This document shows, piece after piece, positions 12,381-24,401 of a DNA stretch of 64,000 nucleotides. Position 1 is the first letter of the stretch, and every line of letters starts with the position of its first letter. Below the pieces are notes generated by a model. That model made no database searches. It saw only the letters and a program-made list of their open reading frames with translations, and was not told where the DNA came from. Source of the stretch: Puffinus mauretanicus (Eukaryota; Chordata; Aves; Procellariiformes; Procellariidae); the NCBI GenBank assembly GCA_023333565.1, contig JAJKFH010002183.1, positions 1-64,000 of the forward strand, written 5' to 3'. The position numbers and the translations under genes were made by a program.

Positions 12381-15300
12381 GTGACTCACGCCAAGGACAC
12401 GGTGCCAGCTGCGTGCGCTGGCCGGCGGCAGCATGTGAAATAATTCCTTCCTTCCTTCCCTCCTGGAGAATGGGAGCGGGCTGGAGGTGTCTGGCTGGAG
12501 GAGCTCCCGGTTTTTGGTGCAGTGGGAGCGGGAATGGTCCTGGCGCCGCGTGTAACACGGGTTCAACAAAGCGGCCGCGGTTCAATGATGCTGGCAGGCT
12601 CTGCTGCCGGCTCGGGGCCAAGGCATGGAGGGGGTTGATGGCTGTCCCTCCCTGTGCTGGCTCAGGACGTCCCTGCTCTGCGTGATGGAGCCTGCAGGGC
12701 CCCGGGATGCTGCCGGCAGCGCCTGCGCCCCGCGGTACCTGCTGCTCCGCTGCTGTCTCTGTCTAGGGAGATTTAAGCCACCAAATAACTCCTTTTATGA
12801 AGGAACCGGTGTGATACCTGCAGAGATGTCTCTCTGACATGGGCTGCTCAGGGAAGCTGCTCAATGCCAAAAGCCAGGTAGCTTGAAAGAAAAAAGCCAG
12901 CATCATCTATAGACTTGAGAGTCCGGTACAGCCAGAAGGGAGGAAATACCGTTGTTCTGTAGGTCTTACCATTACAGACCTTCTGGAGAGTTACCCTGCG
13001 CGTTCAGAAGGGACCACGGTGGCTACCTGCCAGAGCCCTTCCGGGTGGTAGCGCCTGCAGACCTGCAGCCAGGCTCTTAGAAAGCTGTTGGCGTTGGATT
13101 TAGATGTTCCCGGTAATGGGGGATCCTTTCTGCTCCTGCTGGAAGTGACGGTGTCTCTTTCAGTGTTAAAGAACTAAATTTTGATCTTCTGGTCTGCAAG
13201 GCCATGTCCTTTTCTTGGTCATGCTGCCTTCCACTGAGCTTGCTGGTGCTTTACCAAGGTCTCTGGATGTGCTTTTCCTTCTGCTATTGATCTGAGATTA
13301 TAAATATAGCTGGCAGGATTTCCAGCTATCCGTCGAAGTCATTGGGGACTTGCAGGTGGTCAGCATTGCTGCACTATTAAAACACGAAAAATTATTTACT
13401 AAGCCCTTACACTGCACTTTTAACTGGGGATTGGTGCGATGCAGTACAAATTAGAAACGTCCCTTCAGCATTCCTGCGAGAAAAGACGTCCTGCTCGTGC
13501 TCCCCTTCAAGGGATTTGATATTTTCTTAGAGTTGGGCAGCTTGGGGTGAAACGTTTTTGCTGGCAGCCCTGCAGGCTGGCGAGTCCTGGTTAAGCTGTC
13601 TTCCTCTGCAGATCTCCGTTATTCCTCCAAGCTGGGGTTGGGGGTGGGGTACGCGCTGGCCAAGGGCAGAGCATTGCCCGGCGTAGGGAAGAGCCGCGGC
13701 GCTGCTGGGGTGGAGCAGGGTGCCAGCCCCGCTGCCGGACAGTTTTCTGGTAAGGACGGTGGTTGGGATTTTCCCCAAAACTCAGGTACTATGGAAACCA
13801 CGGCTGGTGATCTGCTCCTCCCGCTGCCTCCCAACCTTTCCCGAGCATCAGTGCCAGACCACAGGGACCACCTTCTCCTCTGAGCCCTACCAGCCCTGCA
13901 GGGGCCCGTCCCCACTGCCCTGGGCAGTGTGGCTGTGACATGGGGACCTGCTTTCGCCTGCAAAGATGCCAGATAAAGTAGTACAGATAGGACTGCATAA
14001 GGCAGGCAGGAACCTCATTATTTTGGATTAGTTTTAAGCCCAAGAACTGGATCTGTAGTTAGTTCAAATCCCTTGGTACTATTTACAACAGCAAGAGGGC
14101 CTCGCTAGAATTGCTGCTAACTCTTGATTATTATTTTTTTTAAAAGAAGAACAATGACTTTGTGATTTTAAAACTCTGAATGGGGGATTTGGATCCAGTT
14201 CTTGGCTCTGTTGTAAGTTTTCAGCCTGACCCGGGGCGGGTCACTTAATCCGTCTCCTGTTCATCTGCACCGAAGAGCTAAGGCTGCTTCCTTCCGCGGC
14301 CGGTCGGTCCTGCCTGTTTGCAGAGCGAGCCCTTGCAGCCAGAAACGTGCAGTGGGAGAGCAAGTACAGGAATAGCGAGATGCTCCTGTAATAGCAAATC
14401 CTGGAGGTGGCTGTTTGTCACTCTGCAAGTGCCTCCTCTGTGCAAACAGCCCCAAAGCCACCCGAGAGCCTTCATGAGGACACGCACGGTTAGCAACGCC
14501 CAATGCACTTATTTGCTTTGAGGCCAAGGATGCCACTTTACTGTCCTTCTGAGCTGCTCGCTCCCCCACCTCGGGTTGGTTTTGGGAAGGATGAGATATG
14601 AGTTGAAACAAAATATTTTCTACAAATTAATCTGAAAAACAACTTGCACGCAGTGTGAGCTCCCATCCTGCCTCAAATGTCTTTGCAGCGCTTTGGTGAC
14701 CAAGGCGGGGAACTTGTATGGGTTTTTTTTTTCCCCCCTCACAGGCAAGACTAAAACACGTCCACGGTTTCAACGTGGAAAAATAACAGGAGAGTGAGAT
14801 GTTGGTTCACGTGGCCGAACACCCTGTGCTCGCCCCTCTGCTGCCAGTCTTGGTTTGGGCAAGTGAACCCCGTGCTGGATGCTTAACACCTGCACAACGT
14901 TACAGATGTGGTTAATTTACCGCAGCGACATGAAGAGTGGATCGCAGCTGCAAAGCCCACGTGCACCTGAGATCCCCCCTTATTCCCCGTGCAAGCACAG
15001 CACCTGAGCGAGCACGGCGGAGCTTTGCAGAGCCAGGCTGAGCTGCTTTCCAGCTCCTGCCTTTTTCCAGCTAACGCAAGGCTGGAGTGACTTGCAAACA
15101 GACCCAGCTGCTACTTGGGCAAGCCCAGTTCGGCTTCTAGCATTGGATTTTCCTGGAGATTAGGGAGATTAAAACACTAATGCCCATTGATAGGGGTTAA
15201 AGCTTTATTAAGTCATAAAAAGTGGTGTAATCCAGCAGAAAGCTACACACAGCTGCAGCGTAAGCAGATTGAGGCTGGGTTTCCTGCCTGGGTGCTGGGG

Positions 15301-16559
15301 TGGAGGTTTCTCAGAAATTGGTATTTGTGGTAGTTGCTGAAGTGGGGGGACGCAAGTCTCACCCCCCTGAGCACCCATCGTTTCCAGGGCAGCCCACGCC
15401 AGCCTTGCCGGGCATCGCGGGGAGCGGAGGCTGCCAGCCCGGCGTGTGGCGGCTGCGCTGGGTGGAGGAAGAGCTGCGGCTGGCGGTGGTCCGGAAGGGG
15501 AGAAGGAAGGTGACAGACACGCGAGAGCCGTGGGCGGCGGGGCAGGGAGGGCTGCGGTGCCGCTGGCACGGGCGGCAGGGTTTGCTGACAGGGGTTGGTG
15601 ATGCTGCTAACAGGTCAAAAAGCATGGACAAGCAGTAGCCCCTGGCTTGTGGGCTGTGCAGGGGCTGTGCATGGGAAATGGAGTCCTTTGGGTATTGAGG
15701 ACTGCAAATGTGCAAATCCGTCTTAACCCTTTCGTCACCTTTCTCTGGGAATGCAGATCTGAGAACGGCAGGGAGCTGGGGGGAAAAATATCCCGAGATC
15801 ATCGGATAGGTCACAGTAACGTGTCAGAACCAGGGGTCCAGAAGAGGCAGGTTGGCTTTGCGTCGTGGCTGTGGCGGGAGGGAGAGCCCCTTCTGCTCCT
15901 GGCCCTGCAGCCTGGGCGATGCAGGCGTTGCTGGGCTCTCGGCGCCTGCTGCCCAGGGCTTCCCACCAGCACCGACGGGGCTTCAACCCACGCCAGAACT
16001 GGCTGGGACCTCGCGCTGGCGTGGGAGCAGGACCGGGTGGTGCAGCCCACCTGCCTGGCCCCGTGCACATCGCCGCTTCCCTCCTGCGGCTGGGGCCCTT
16101 CTTTCCGCTGGGGAGAGAGAGGTGGTGGTGAAGCTTCTGGTAATCAAGATATAAGGCAGGAAGGGCTTGCGGAGACAGAGAGTATCTTTATTCAGCTTAA
16201 ATGACTTGATTTTCCAAAGCAGCCAGGCCGGTGGGTGTAGGCTGCTGTCTCGTCCCCGGCGGATGCGAGATGCGGCCCAGGGGTCTTCAAACAGCTGCAG
16301 AGCAAAGTGAGCCCACGGTCAGCGGCGTTAACACCCACCGGAGACTGGTTTTGGTCTCTGCCGGGGTAATGTCAGGATGCTTGAAAGCAAAAGGCAAGTT
16401 TCAGCCCAGAGCACTGAGTGCCAAAAGGGCTGTGCTGGGGGGCCGTGTCGCTGTCCCTTCGTCCCTGGAGCTGCGGGATGGACCGCGGGTCCGCTCGGGA
16501 TGGGACTGCGCTGGGGCTGCTGAGTTTGTCCCAGCCTCGCTCTTTCCCCCGTGGAAGTC

Positions 16560-17340
16560 CCTAGCACCGACCCCCCCCGCACCTCCTGCGTGGGCCCGGG
16601 GGTGACCGCGGGGGGAGGGACGGGGTGGGACGTGCTGCCGCTGCACATCGCCCCCAAACCCTTTCCCCTCTTAACCTCTACGAGCCCCCCCGGCCCGGGA
16701 CAGGCTCGCAGCGGCTGGGGGAGAAACAAACTTCCCGGGAAGAGGCTCCATCCCCCCGGGCCGGGCTGGAAGGGGAGGAGGGCGGTGGGGGAGGAGGAGG
16801 CAGGGTGATGGGGGAGGAGGAGGAGGAGGAGGAAGGGCGATGGGGGAGGAGGCGGAGGGCAGCGCGGGAGGAGGCGGGGAGCCGCCGGCTGCCGGAGCCG
16901 CCGCCGCCGCGGGTGAGTCGCCGGTGCCCGGGGGCGGGGGCTCCGCGGAGGCGGGGGGCAGCGGAGGGGGGGGCTGATGGGGAGGGGAGTGCTTTTTTTG
17001 GGGTGAATTATTCTGGGGGAGGGCCTGAGAGCGCACGGGGGGGCTCCGCCGGTTCCCAGGGAGGGCCCCGGGCGCGGGCACCCGAGCGCAGTGGGGGGTG
17101 CCGGGCAGGGGTACCCGCCTGCGGCCGGGGGGGCTCGTCCCGCGGCCCCCGCCCGGCCCCTCTCGCCCCTGCGCCCCACAAGAGGGGCCGTTGTTCGGCG
17201 GCCGCCTGGCCGCGATGCCGGCATTGTCCGGGGATGAATAGCGGCTGTGTCCGGGGGGGCACCTCCGGAGGGGTCCCGGCCGCCCCGCCCGCGCTGCTGC
17301 TGCTGCCCCCCGTGAACGGGCTCCCGGGGCGTCTGGGACG
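16560..17340 (+). promoter_or_regulatory. CpG island, candidate alternative SEPTIN9 promoter
   Basis: About 780 bp of extreme GC and CpG density, with a purine-rich GGAGGA tract at about 16,780-16,880 and repeated CCGCCG before a consensus donor, G|GTGAGTCG, at 16913 on the SEPTIN9 strand. TATA-less. It lies 7.3 kb before the short-isoform start exon. No ATG frame enters the donor in the phase needed to join 24210, so a first exon here would be 5' UTR. It is flanked on the 3' side by a 130-bp A-rich tract. The promoter role is inferred from composition and donor placement. Confidence 0.6.
16850..16912 (+). other. Candidate non-coding first exon ending at GTGAGT donor (start uncertain)
   Basis: The stretch of GGAGGC and GCCGCCG triplets ends at the donor GTGAGT (16913). 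The 5' boundary cannot be seen. It is compatible with splicing to the acceptor at 24209 to yield the 335-residue isoform. Confidence 0.35.
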
Positions 17341-17355
17341 CAGTTACCCGTCGTC

Positions 17356-17486
17356 AAAAAAAAAAAAAAAAAAAAAAGAAACAAAAAACCCCTACCCCTC
17401 AAAAAACAAAACAAAACACAAAAAAAAAGGAAAAAAAAAAGAAAAAAAAAACAACCAACCAAAAAAAAATTTTTTTAAAAAAAAAG
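17356..17486 (+). repeat. A-rich low-complexity tract
   Basis: A run of 22 A (17356-17377) followed by about 110 bp of A with scattered C, G and a T7 block. The tract is about 130 bp and abuts the 3' edge of a CpG island. It has no obvious retroposed body upstream, so it is called low complexity rather than a processed-gene tail. Confidence 0.85.
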
Positions 17487-20400
17487 CTAAGCTAAAACCC
17501 CAGGATGTAAATCCCTCCTTGAGCACTGGTTACTCCCGTACCTCGGGGTGCTGGCAGCCCCAGCGCCGCTGGCTTGGTTTTTTTTCCTTTGCCGTAGCTG
17601 CAGAAGCCAGTAGCTCGGCAGGCGTGGGAGGTCAGCCTGGGTTCGAGCACGGCGGGTCTGGGCACATGCAGCCCTGCCAGGTGCCTGCGCCTGCAACCTT
17701 CCTCCTGCAACGCTTTTTGGGCAAGCTGAGTTTGCGGAGCGCTGCTTGCCTCTTTGTTTTCAAAGCATCGAGCCCTGCAGAGAAGCGGTGACAGGGGTGC
17801 GGGGTGCTTTCTCTTGCCCAGGGGCTGGGAAGGGCCTCCACGTCCCTCCTGTGCAGGACACCATCGCCCAGGGGGGACAGGGGGTTGGGAGGGGGTCCTT
17901 GGACCCCCCTGGGCAGGGGCACCCCAAGCCTGTCTGCGGGGAGCAAGGGCTGCGCTGGCCGCTGGCGTTTCGCTGCGTGGGGCCGGTTGATGGAGTAGCT
18001 TTTGCTGGCATTGGTGTGCAGGAGAGCTCCCCTGCGATGGGGTTGTCCCCAGCGAGGCAGGGCTGGTCTCGGGGCCAGCTCTCGCTCCACCTCCGGGGGA
18101 AGCCGCTTGCGGAAGGAGGCCGTTGGGGCTGCGTGGCCAGAGACCTCCGCGTGCCCGAGGCTCAGGGCTCGGTTTGCAAGATTGGAGCAGGCAAGACTTG
18201 GGATTTACAGTCATCTCCTTCCTTTTAAACTTCTCTGGGCAAACAGGAGTACAGCGTAACAACTCCTTGCAGGTCTCTGTAAGTGGTTTAGAGCTGCTGC
18301 CTCACGTGGTTGGAGAAATGAGGATGTACGACTGCCGGCTGCGCTGCAAGGGCTGGCACGTGTCTGAGCCGGGGAAGGGCGGTGGTCGGCCTCACGCCGT
18401 ACCCGGGGTGCGCCGAGGCGGCACGGGGGCTTGCGCCGGAGCTCGCAGGCAGCAGTTTGCAAGCGCTCGAAGTTGCATCCAGGCAGAGCTGGCACCATGG
18501 TTTGACCTCTGGGACAAGCTGACTGCATCCCAGCCCAGGAACGCCCGTGACCGGAGCCTGCGGCAGCCGGAGGGTTAAGGCAGGAAGGGAAGCAGTGTCT
18601 GGGAGCCCTGGAGCATCCATCTCTTGTAAATGAAAGAGCGAGGGGTGAGGGGTGAGCTGCGGAGGGGTGAGATGCAGAGGACCGTTTCCGGAGCGGGGAG
18701 GGGGAAGCGCGCGGTGAGCGAGGACGGAAGCGCATGCGGTGAGCGGGGACGGCTCAACCTGCGCAGCTGCGTGCGGTGCGTGCCTGTGGCTCGTGCCCGT
18801 GGCTTGGGGCTGTGGCCCTGCCTGGTCACTTACCGAAACGCTCCCTCCAGACAGGAATCGCTGCCTCCTTTTTTGATATCTGAAAATGGATTTATCCCCC
18901 CTGCGTGAGTAAAAGGCTTCAAGCCTGGAGCATCTTGCATGCTCAGGAGGCACCTGGCCACCTCTCTGACAGCTCCTGGGTGGATTTGGTCTAACGAAGT
19001 GTAGTTAAGCATCCTCTGCTATTTCTAGGTCGTGTCTGTTGGCACCTGGGTGGAAATGCAAGCCGAGAAGGAAATGTAACCGGTTGGTAGGTGGGCCTGG
19101 GCTGGTGGCCAGCCTGAAACCATAGCCTGGTGCCCAGGGACGCGAGGGACAGGCTCCAGCTCAGGCCTGGCTGTGCCAGCCGGGCGCAGGTGATTGCAAT
19201 CGAATAACAGAAATGTCCCTTAGCTACAGTTTGGTGCTGCAGGGTCTGTGGCGGTGGCTCTGCGCGCCAGGCTGAGCCCTCCTCCGGGGTGCTGGCTGCC
19301 CCCCCAGTTTCGGAGCGAGCCGTGCCTCGCGTTCCCTGGCACCCACGCATCCCTGTGGGACCAGCACGGACCTGCTGCCTTCAGCACCGGGGGATCCGCG
19401 GTGGCTCTGACTGGGCAGCCGAAGAAAGCAGCGGTGCCTGGGCCACGCTGGGTTTGCATCCAGCCCCGGCTTTGCTGCCTCCCTCCCGACTCCTCCTGTC
19501 CCCTCGGAAGGGAAAGCTGTGGCTTTGCCACCTCCTCCGCGGGTTGGATCTGTTTCCGTAGCTCGTGGTCACCGGCTCGGTGTGCAAAGGGGAGAGGCGC
19601 CGGAGGCTGCGCGTGCTGCACTCCCGCCGGCCGGCTGTAGTTAACCAGGAACTATAAATTCGCTCTTTGCTTCTAAAAATGTCTCTGTTACACCCTACAG
19701 GCACAGTTTTGTAAGAGTGCTGCTCCCAAAAATTGAAAGGTTAGTCGGTCCACACTGCTCCCTCGAACACATCTGTGGGTGCTCAGCTGCCTGGGAAGCG
19801 GCTGTGTTTTCACGCCCTGATATATCGCTGTTCGCTGCTGTGAATCTTCTCTCTGTGTTCGCATGAACCCATCCAACAAATCCAGAACCCGTGGTGTTTC
19901 CAGTCTCCGCTGTGTGGAGGGAAGGGGAGTTATCCCCACCGCAGCGTCCTGGTCTTCTGGGTGCTTGTAGCTCTGCAGAACCGGCTGCAGAATCACCAGA
20001 AGGTGGTAAATGCTTGGTGCTCCCTGCGTCCGAGGGATGTTTCTTTGATTTACCCAGCAAGCGTTAGCATTTCTCCAATGATTGCGTGTGCATCCGTATA
20101 GTGTGCGAATGGTTTGAATCTGGCGGCAGTGGCAGAGGTGCAGCCTCCTGGCCTCTCTCCGGCGGCTCCGTGCAGCCGCTGAGCACCAGGTCCATGTCCA
20201 GCCCCGCTCCAGGATCAGCTCTGCCCTCCTGGATCACCAGCATCCCGCTCCCCGAGCATCGCTGGAGCCGAGCTGCTGGGTCTAGCCGGGAGCTGGGGTG
20301 CGTGAGACGTTCCCGGCTCAGCCTCTGCAAGGGTTATTTAACCTTTGTGTATCTGCAGTCTTCTACAGATCCCTTTCCCAAATCCTCCATGGGGACTGCC

Positions 20401-21649
20401 AGCCCTGGGGTGCGGGGTTTCGGGCAAGCCCCCGGCCTGCATTTGCATCCCCTGCCGCAGCCAACCCGGGTTGTTGCAGCTGCGTGGCATCGGTGCAGCA
20501 TTTCTAAGCCCTCGGTTTGCTGGCCGCCCCTCACCAGCAGCGTTTCGCAAAGCCCATCCCACAGCCGCCCACGCACGGCGTCCAGCTGGCTGGAGGAGCG
20601 GGGGGCTCCCCGGGGGGCTCCCCGGGGCTCCCCTCCCCACGGGGTGCCTTTCATCTGCTGCTTCGCAGATGTTGGGTTTGGCTCATGTCTGACGTGCATC
20701 AATTACAGCGCAACAGCCCGGAGTCTTTGGCAAAATCAACTTTGGAGCAGCTGTCCTGAGTCAGCCCGGGCTGGAGCTGTGGGTCTGTTCCCGCTCGGTG
20801 CAGCGCTGCCCTGACGGTCGTGACATCTCCCGTGCCCATGTGGAGAGGGTTTCCCTGGCAGAGGAGGTCTAAATATGGCACAAGCACGTGTTCCTGCATG
20901 CTTCATGCTCATCCAGGAACATGCAAGCCGGAGGGAGCTGCAGGCTCTGGGCTTTCTGCCCCCATCAGCACAGCGAGCAGCCCGCGCGCTTCCCCAGCCT
21001 CCCTCCCCGCGGAGGGACAAGCACCCGTGTTACGGTGGCACTGGTGAAGCCGTGGTGCACGAGGTCTGACCCTGCTCTTGGCAGGGACTCGGTGGCAATC
21101 AGGAATTTCTGACGGTGTGGGTGTTTATTAATCCATCCCTCCTTGCCACGCTCTGGAAGGGTCTGCCTGGCGATGCTGGCACCAAGAGCGCCGTCCCCGC
21201 AGCGAGCACAACGGGTCAAACAAGTACAGGATCTGCCCCTGGCGTGTTCCCGGGCAGCCACCGCTTCTGCTCCAATTTATTTCTAGGATCTTTCTGTTTT
21301 GGACAAGTGTCTGCCGGGAGTGCTGCCTGCCACCCTGCACAGCGTCCCCGTGTGCCTGTGCTGCCGAGTGGTCCTGCGGCTCGGCCGCATCCTGCCTCTG
21401 CTGGCACAAACCCATTGGAGCCAAGCAGGATGCTGGAGTCCTTGCTAAGAAAAGACCAGCTTGGTGCTGGGAAGCTAAAAAGAGAAGTGAAGGTCGGGGT
21501 TGCAGCATTTCCCTTGGGAGTCTGCTGGTGCCGCCGGGGCATTTGTGCCTTTGCATCCCTGCTGTCCTGCAGACACTCCTAGTTGCAATATATTCATTTT
21601 TATTTTATTTTTTCCCAAACAGGAGCCAGGTGCTAGAAGAAAACGTCCT

Positions 21650-22700
21650 TTAAATCACTTTTTCCCTGCAGGCGAGCCAAAGCAGCGTGGGCCGCGCTGC
21701 CGGCTGTGCTGCTCGAGCGCATCCCGGGCGGCAGCGTGCCCGCGTGCTCCGCGGTGACAAACAGCCGCCTGCCATCGTCCCGCGCTGCCTGTGGCTTTGC
21801 TGGGGGCTGGGGAGTCCCGAGCCCTCCTTCTCGCACTGAAGGCCACGTGGCGAGGCAGCACGTAGCGACTGCTGCCTGTGCTGGGGACAGGTTTGCCGGC
21901 AGGTCCCCCTGCCCAGGGAGGGGGGCAGCCCCTTCTGTGCGCTGCCGGCCGCTCGTTAGCGGAGCTTGATAGACGAGCAGCAGCCGGGAGGTGCTGGAGG
22001 TGCTCCTGGCCGTTATCGCAAGCAGAGGGTGGCTTTCTGCTCCGTTTGTTTAATTTTTTAATTTCTCTGTGCACGCTGGTGGACCTTACCGGCACCAATC
22101 TCGCAGGCTGCCGTCCCGTCCCGCGGGGCCAGCGTGCTTCGGGCTCTCCCGCGCGTGCACGCGGTGCCTGCAGGAGTTAAAACCCTTGCGTAACCCAGCG
22201 CTGCAGCCGGTGGCAGCATATTTTCCACGTGCTTTAGTCTTTTGTTTTTCCTAGTGGTATGTAAGGATTTTTTCCACTTTTGGCCTTGCTGTTTTGGAAT
22301 GGGGCTAATTTGGGATCTGCGGCGGGACCTCAGGCACGCCGGGCCGGTCGGCTTTGCAAGGAGCAGCGCGGCAGCGCGTTGCCAGCTGTGCAAGAGCCTG
22401 CACCCGCGTGCGCCCGGTGCAAAGCCGGGGAGGAGCACGGCGCTGCCGCGAGTGTCGGCTACGGCATGTTTGCTCCCTAGCAGCGCTGGTCTGCACAGCC
22501 CGGGATTGAGGGTTGGAAAAAAGGGTTCAGAGTGACCCAGTGGTCTTTGGGACCAGTTCTGGGTTTGGGTTTTATTATTTATTTTTTTTTTTTTCTGCTT
22601 GGCCTATATTTGAGCGCGTGGAAGCGCGCTGTGCTCGCAGGAAACGAGCGCTTCCGCCTTGCAGACCTCGGCAGGCTCCGGTCTGACGCTGCTCCCGCAG
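21650..22700. promoter_or_regulatory. CpG-enriched intronic stretch upstream of the start exon
   Basis: Repeated clusters such as GTCCCGCGGGG and GCGCGTGCACGCGG occur over about 1 kb, ending 1.5 kb before the start exon. CpG density is lower and patchier than in the two main islands, and no clear donor sits at its 3' edge. It may be a weak promoter or enhancer; this is composition only. Confidence 0.25.
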
Positions 22701-24209
22701 CTCCTGCCCATCACCGGAGGAGAAGGGGTGACGGGCTTGTGTTTGGAGGAGCCCCGTTGGACCAGCCACGCTCCTACAGACAAATCCCTTCGGAGGGTGG
22801 GAGAGAAAACCAGGCAGCACCTCATCAAAGGCCAGAAATAACAGTGGGGTGAGGCAGATGAGCTGAGATCCATATTCCTGTTTGAAGGAATGAGGATGAG
22901 GACTTTGCAATAAGTCCTTTGTAAATAATAATAATAATTTTTAGATTAATAGTAATCAAATAAATCATAAAAAATAATAAATAAGCTTTGCAAAAGGCTT
23001 AACAAAAATAAAATGCTTGCCTAGGCTGGTGGCTGCAGGGGCCCGGGCGTCAATCAGGGGCAGCCCGGGGCGGGGAGGGCTCTCAGAAGTGTGATTTCCT
23101 AAAACCTGCCTCTGTGCCTGCGTTAGAGGAGCTTGCCCTGCGCGGCTGCTACCTGCGGGAGCTTGCAAGGACCAGGGCTGAGCTTGTGCATGCTCTGCCT
23201 TCGGGTTGTTTGCTGTGCCCGCTGCGGGCAGCGCGGAGCAGCTGGGGCAGGGTGGGAGCAGACGGCATCGCCCGGTAGCACATCGAGGGCGGTTTGTCCT
23301 TCCCGGCGGCAGATGCTCCTGGCTGGTGCCTGGGGGAGCGGCTGGTTCCCCGAGTTTTGTCTTGAAGGTGTTAATGAGGCAGTAGGTGTACGTTTGCTTC
23401 TCCTGAAGCGCTTTGCTAACCGGGAGCTGTCCCTGCGGGAAGTCGAAGGGTTTGGGTTCCTCGGTTGGATATCGGCAGAATTAGAGCAGGATCGTGGAAG
23501 CTTCGTGACCGCGTGGGTGTTGTCTGGCGCGACCCGTTTTGATGCAGATGTGTTGGTTTTCGGTTTTTCGGCGAGAAGCGAGCTGGAGGCAGCAGCCTCT
23601 GCGCCGCGTCAGCTGGAGCTCGAGGAGGGCACGTGTCGGTAGATGCCGAGGACTTTTCGTGTCTGCAAAGCCATCCAGTTCCCCGAAACGTGGCCACGAG
23701 GCGTTCCCACCAATCTGCATAGCGCTGTAATTACAGTGGTACGGAGGAGCGGGCAGGCTGTGTAGGTCTGCAAGCCTTTAACGGCCGCGCCTGGGCACCG
23801 GGCCGTGTTGCTAAAAGCCTTCGTCACTCACTAAATAAACTCCTGGACTTGTGCCGAGGACTTTTCTCAGCGCTGGGTCCCGCTTTGCTGCGGCAGATCG
23901 GCTGCTCGTGGGACCTGGCGTGCCTGCTCCCCCCGTAGCAGCATCCCTTTGCTGCGGCAGGCTTGGTGATGTGGGCAGGGCTCAAGGTGAATCCAGTAGG
24001 TTAAGAAGGGGAATCCCAAATTTCATGTAATTACAACTGAAGGAAGATCCCGTGTGCCTCCTCCCTCTTAGCCTCCCAGTGCCTGGGTCCCCGCACGTGC
24101 TTTATTCCCACTTGGGATGCCACAGGCAGCTCCTTTCATTCCCTGCCAGGAGCAGCATCCCGGTGCGCTCACACTGCCGCCCCTGACCGCCCTCTCTTTG
24201 CCTCCGCAG

Positions 24210-24401
24210 GTCCAGAGGCAGTTCCCAGCCACGCACCCGGCATGACGGACGCTCCACGGGATGCCGGCCCCAAGCAGCCGGCGCCGACGCGGCCGGAGAA
24301 ACCGGCTGCGGACTTTGGCTACGTGGGGATAGACGCCATCCTGGAGCAGATGAGACGGAAAGCCATGAAGCAGGGGTTTGAGTTCAACATCATGGTCGTG
24401 G
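24210..24401 (+). CDS. SEPTIN9: SEPTIN9 exon carrying the short-isoform start codon
   Basis: The acceptor is a pyrimidine-rich tract ending CCTCCGCAG at 24209; the donor is G|GTGAGT at 24402. The ATG at 24242 opens MTDAPRDAG, recognisable as the start of the short SEPTIN9 isoform, followed by a proline/lysine-rich arm, [12 protein letters not shown], a basic stretch and strand beta-1 FEFNIMVVG. The 32 bases before the ATG have no stop in the same frame (codons from 24212, with the first two exon bases completing a split codon), so this is an internal exon for longer isoforms and the start exon for the short one. It ends after the first base of the P-loop glycine codon (phase 1). Confidence 0.95.

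Larger units (their letters stand above)
1..24209 (+). other. Upstream intronic/5' region of SEPTIN9, no coding exon found
   Basis: This stretch precedes the short-isoform start exon. The known long SEPTIN9 isoforms have a large exon encoding a basic, Pro/Ser-rich N-terminal extension, which would splice into 24210. No open frame resembling it is present on either strand, so it probably lies left of the window and this region is intron for those isoforms. It contains two strong CpG islands (listed separately), several weaker CpG-rich patches (about 12.2-12.75, 15.4-15.6, 18.3-18.8 and 21.65-22.7 kb), simple repeats and unremarkable unique sequence. Many short open frames occur by chance in the GC-rich DNA. 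Confidence 0.6.

Noticed and set aside
16328..17224. 298-codon open frame on the minus strand
   Set aside because: Antisense shadow of the same CpG island; Pro-rich low complexity, no recognisable family.
16625..17791. 388-codon open frame on the plus strand
   Set aside because: It runs through a CpG island, the GGAGGA tract and the poly(A) tract (giving poly-Glu, then poly-Lys), crosses the GTGAGT donor, and has no protein-like composition.
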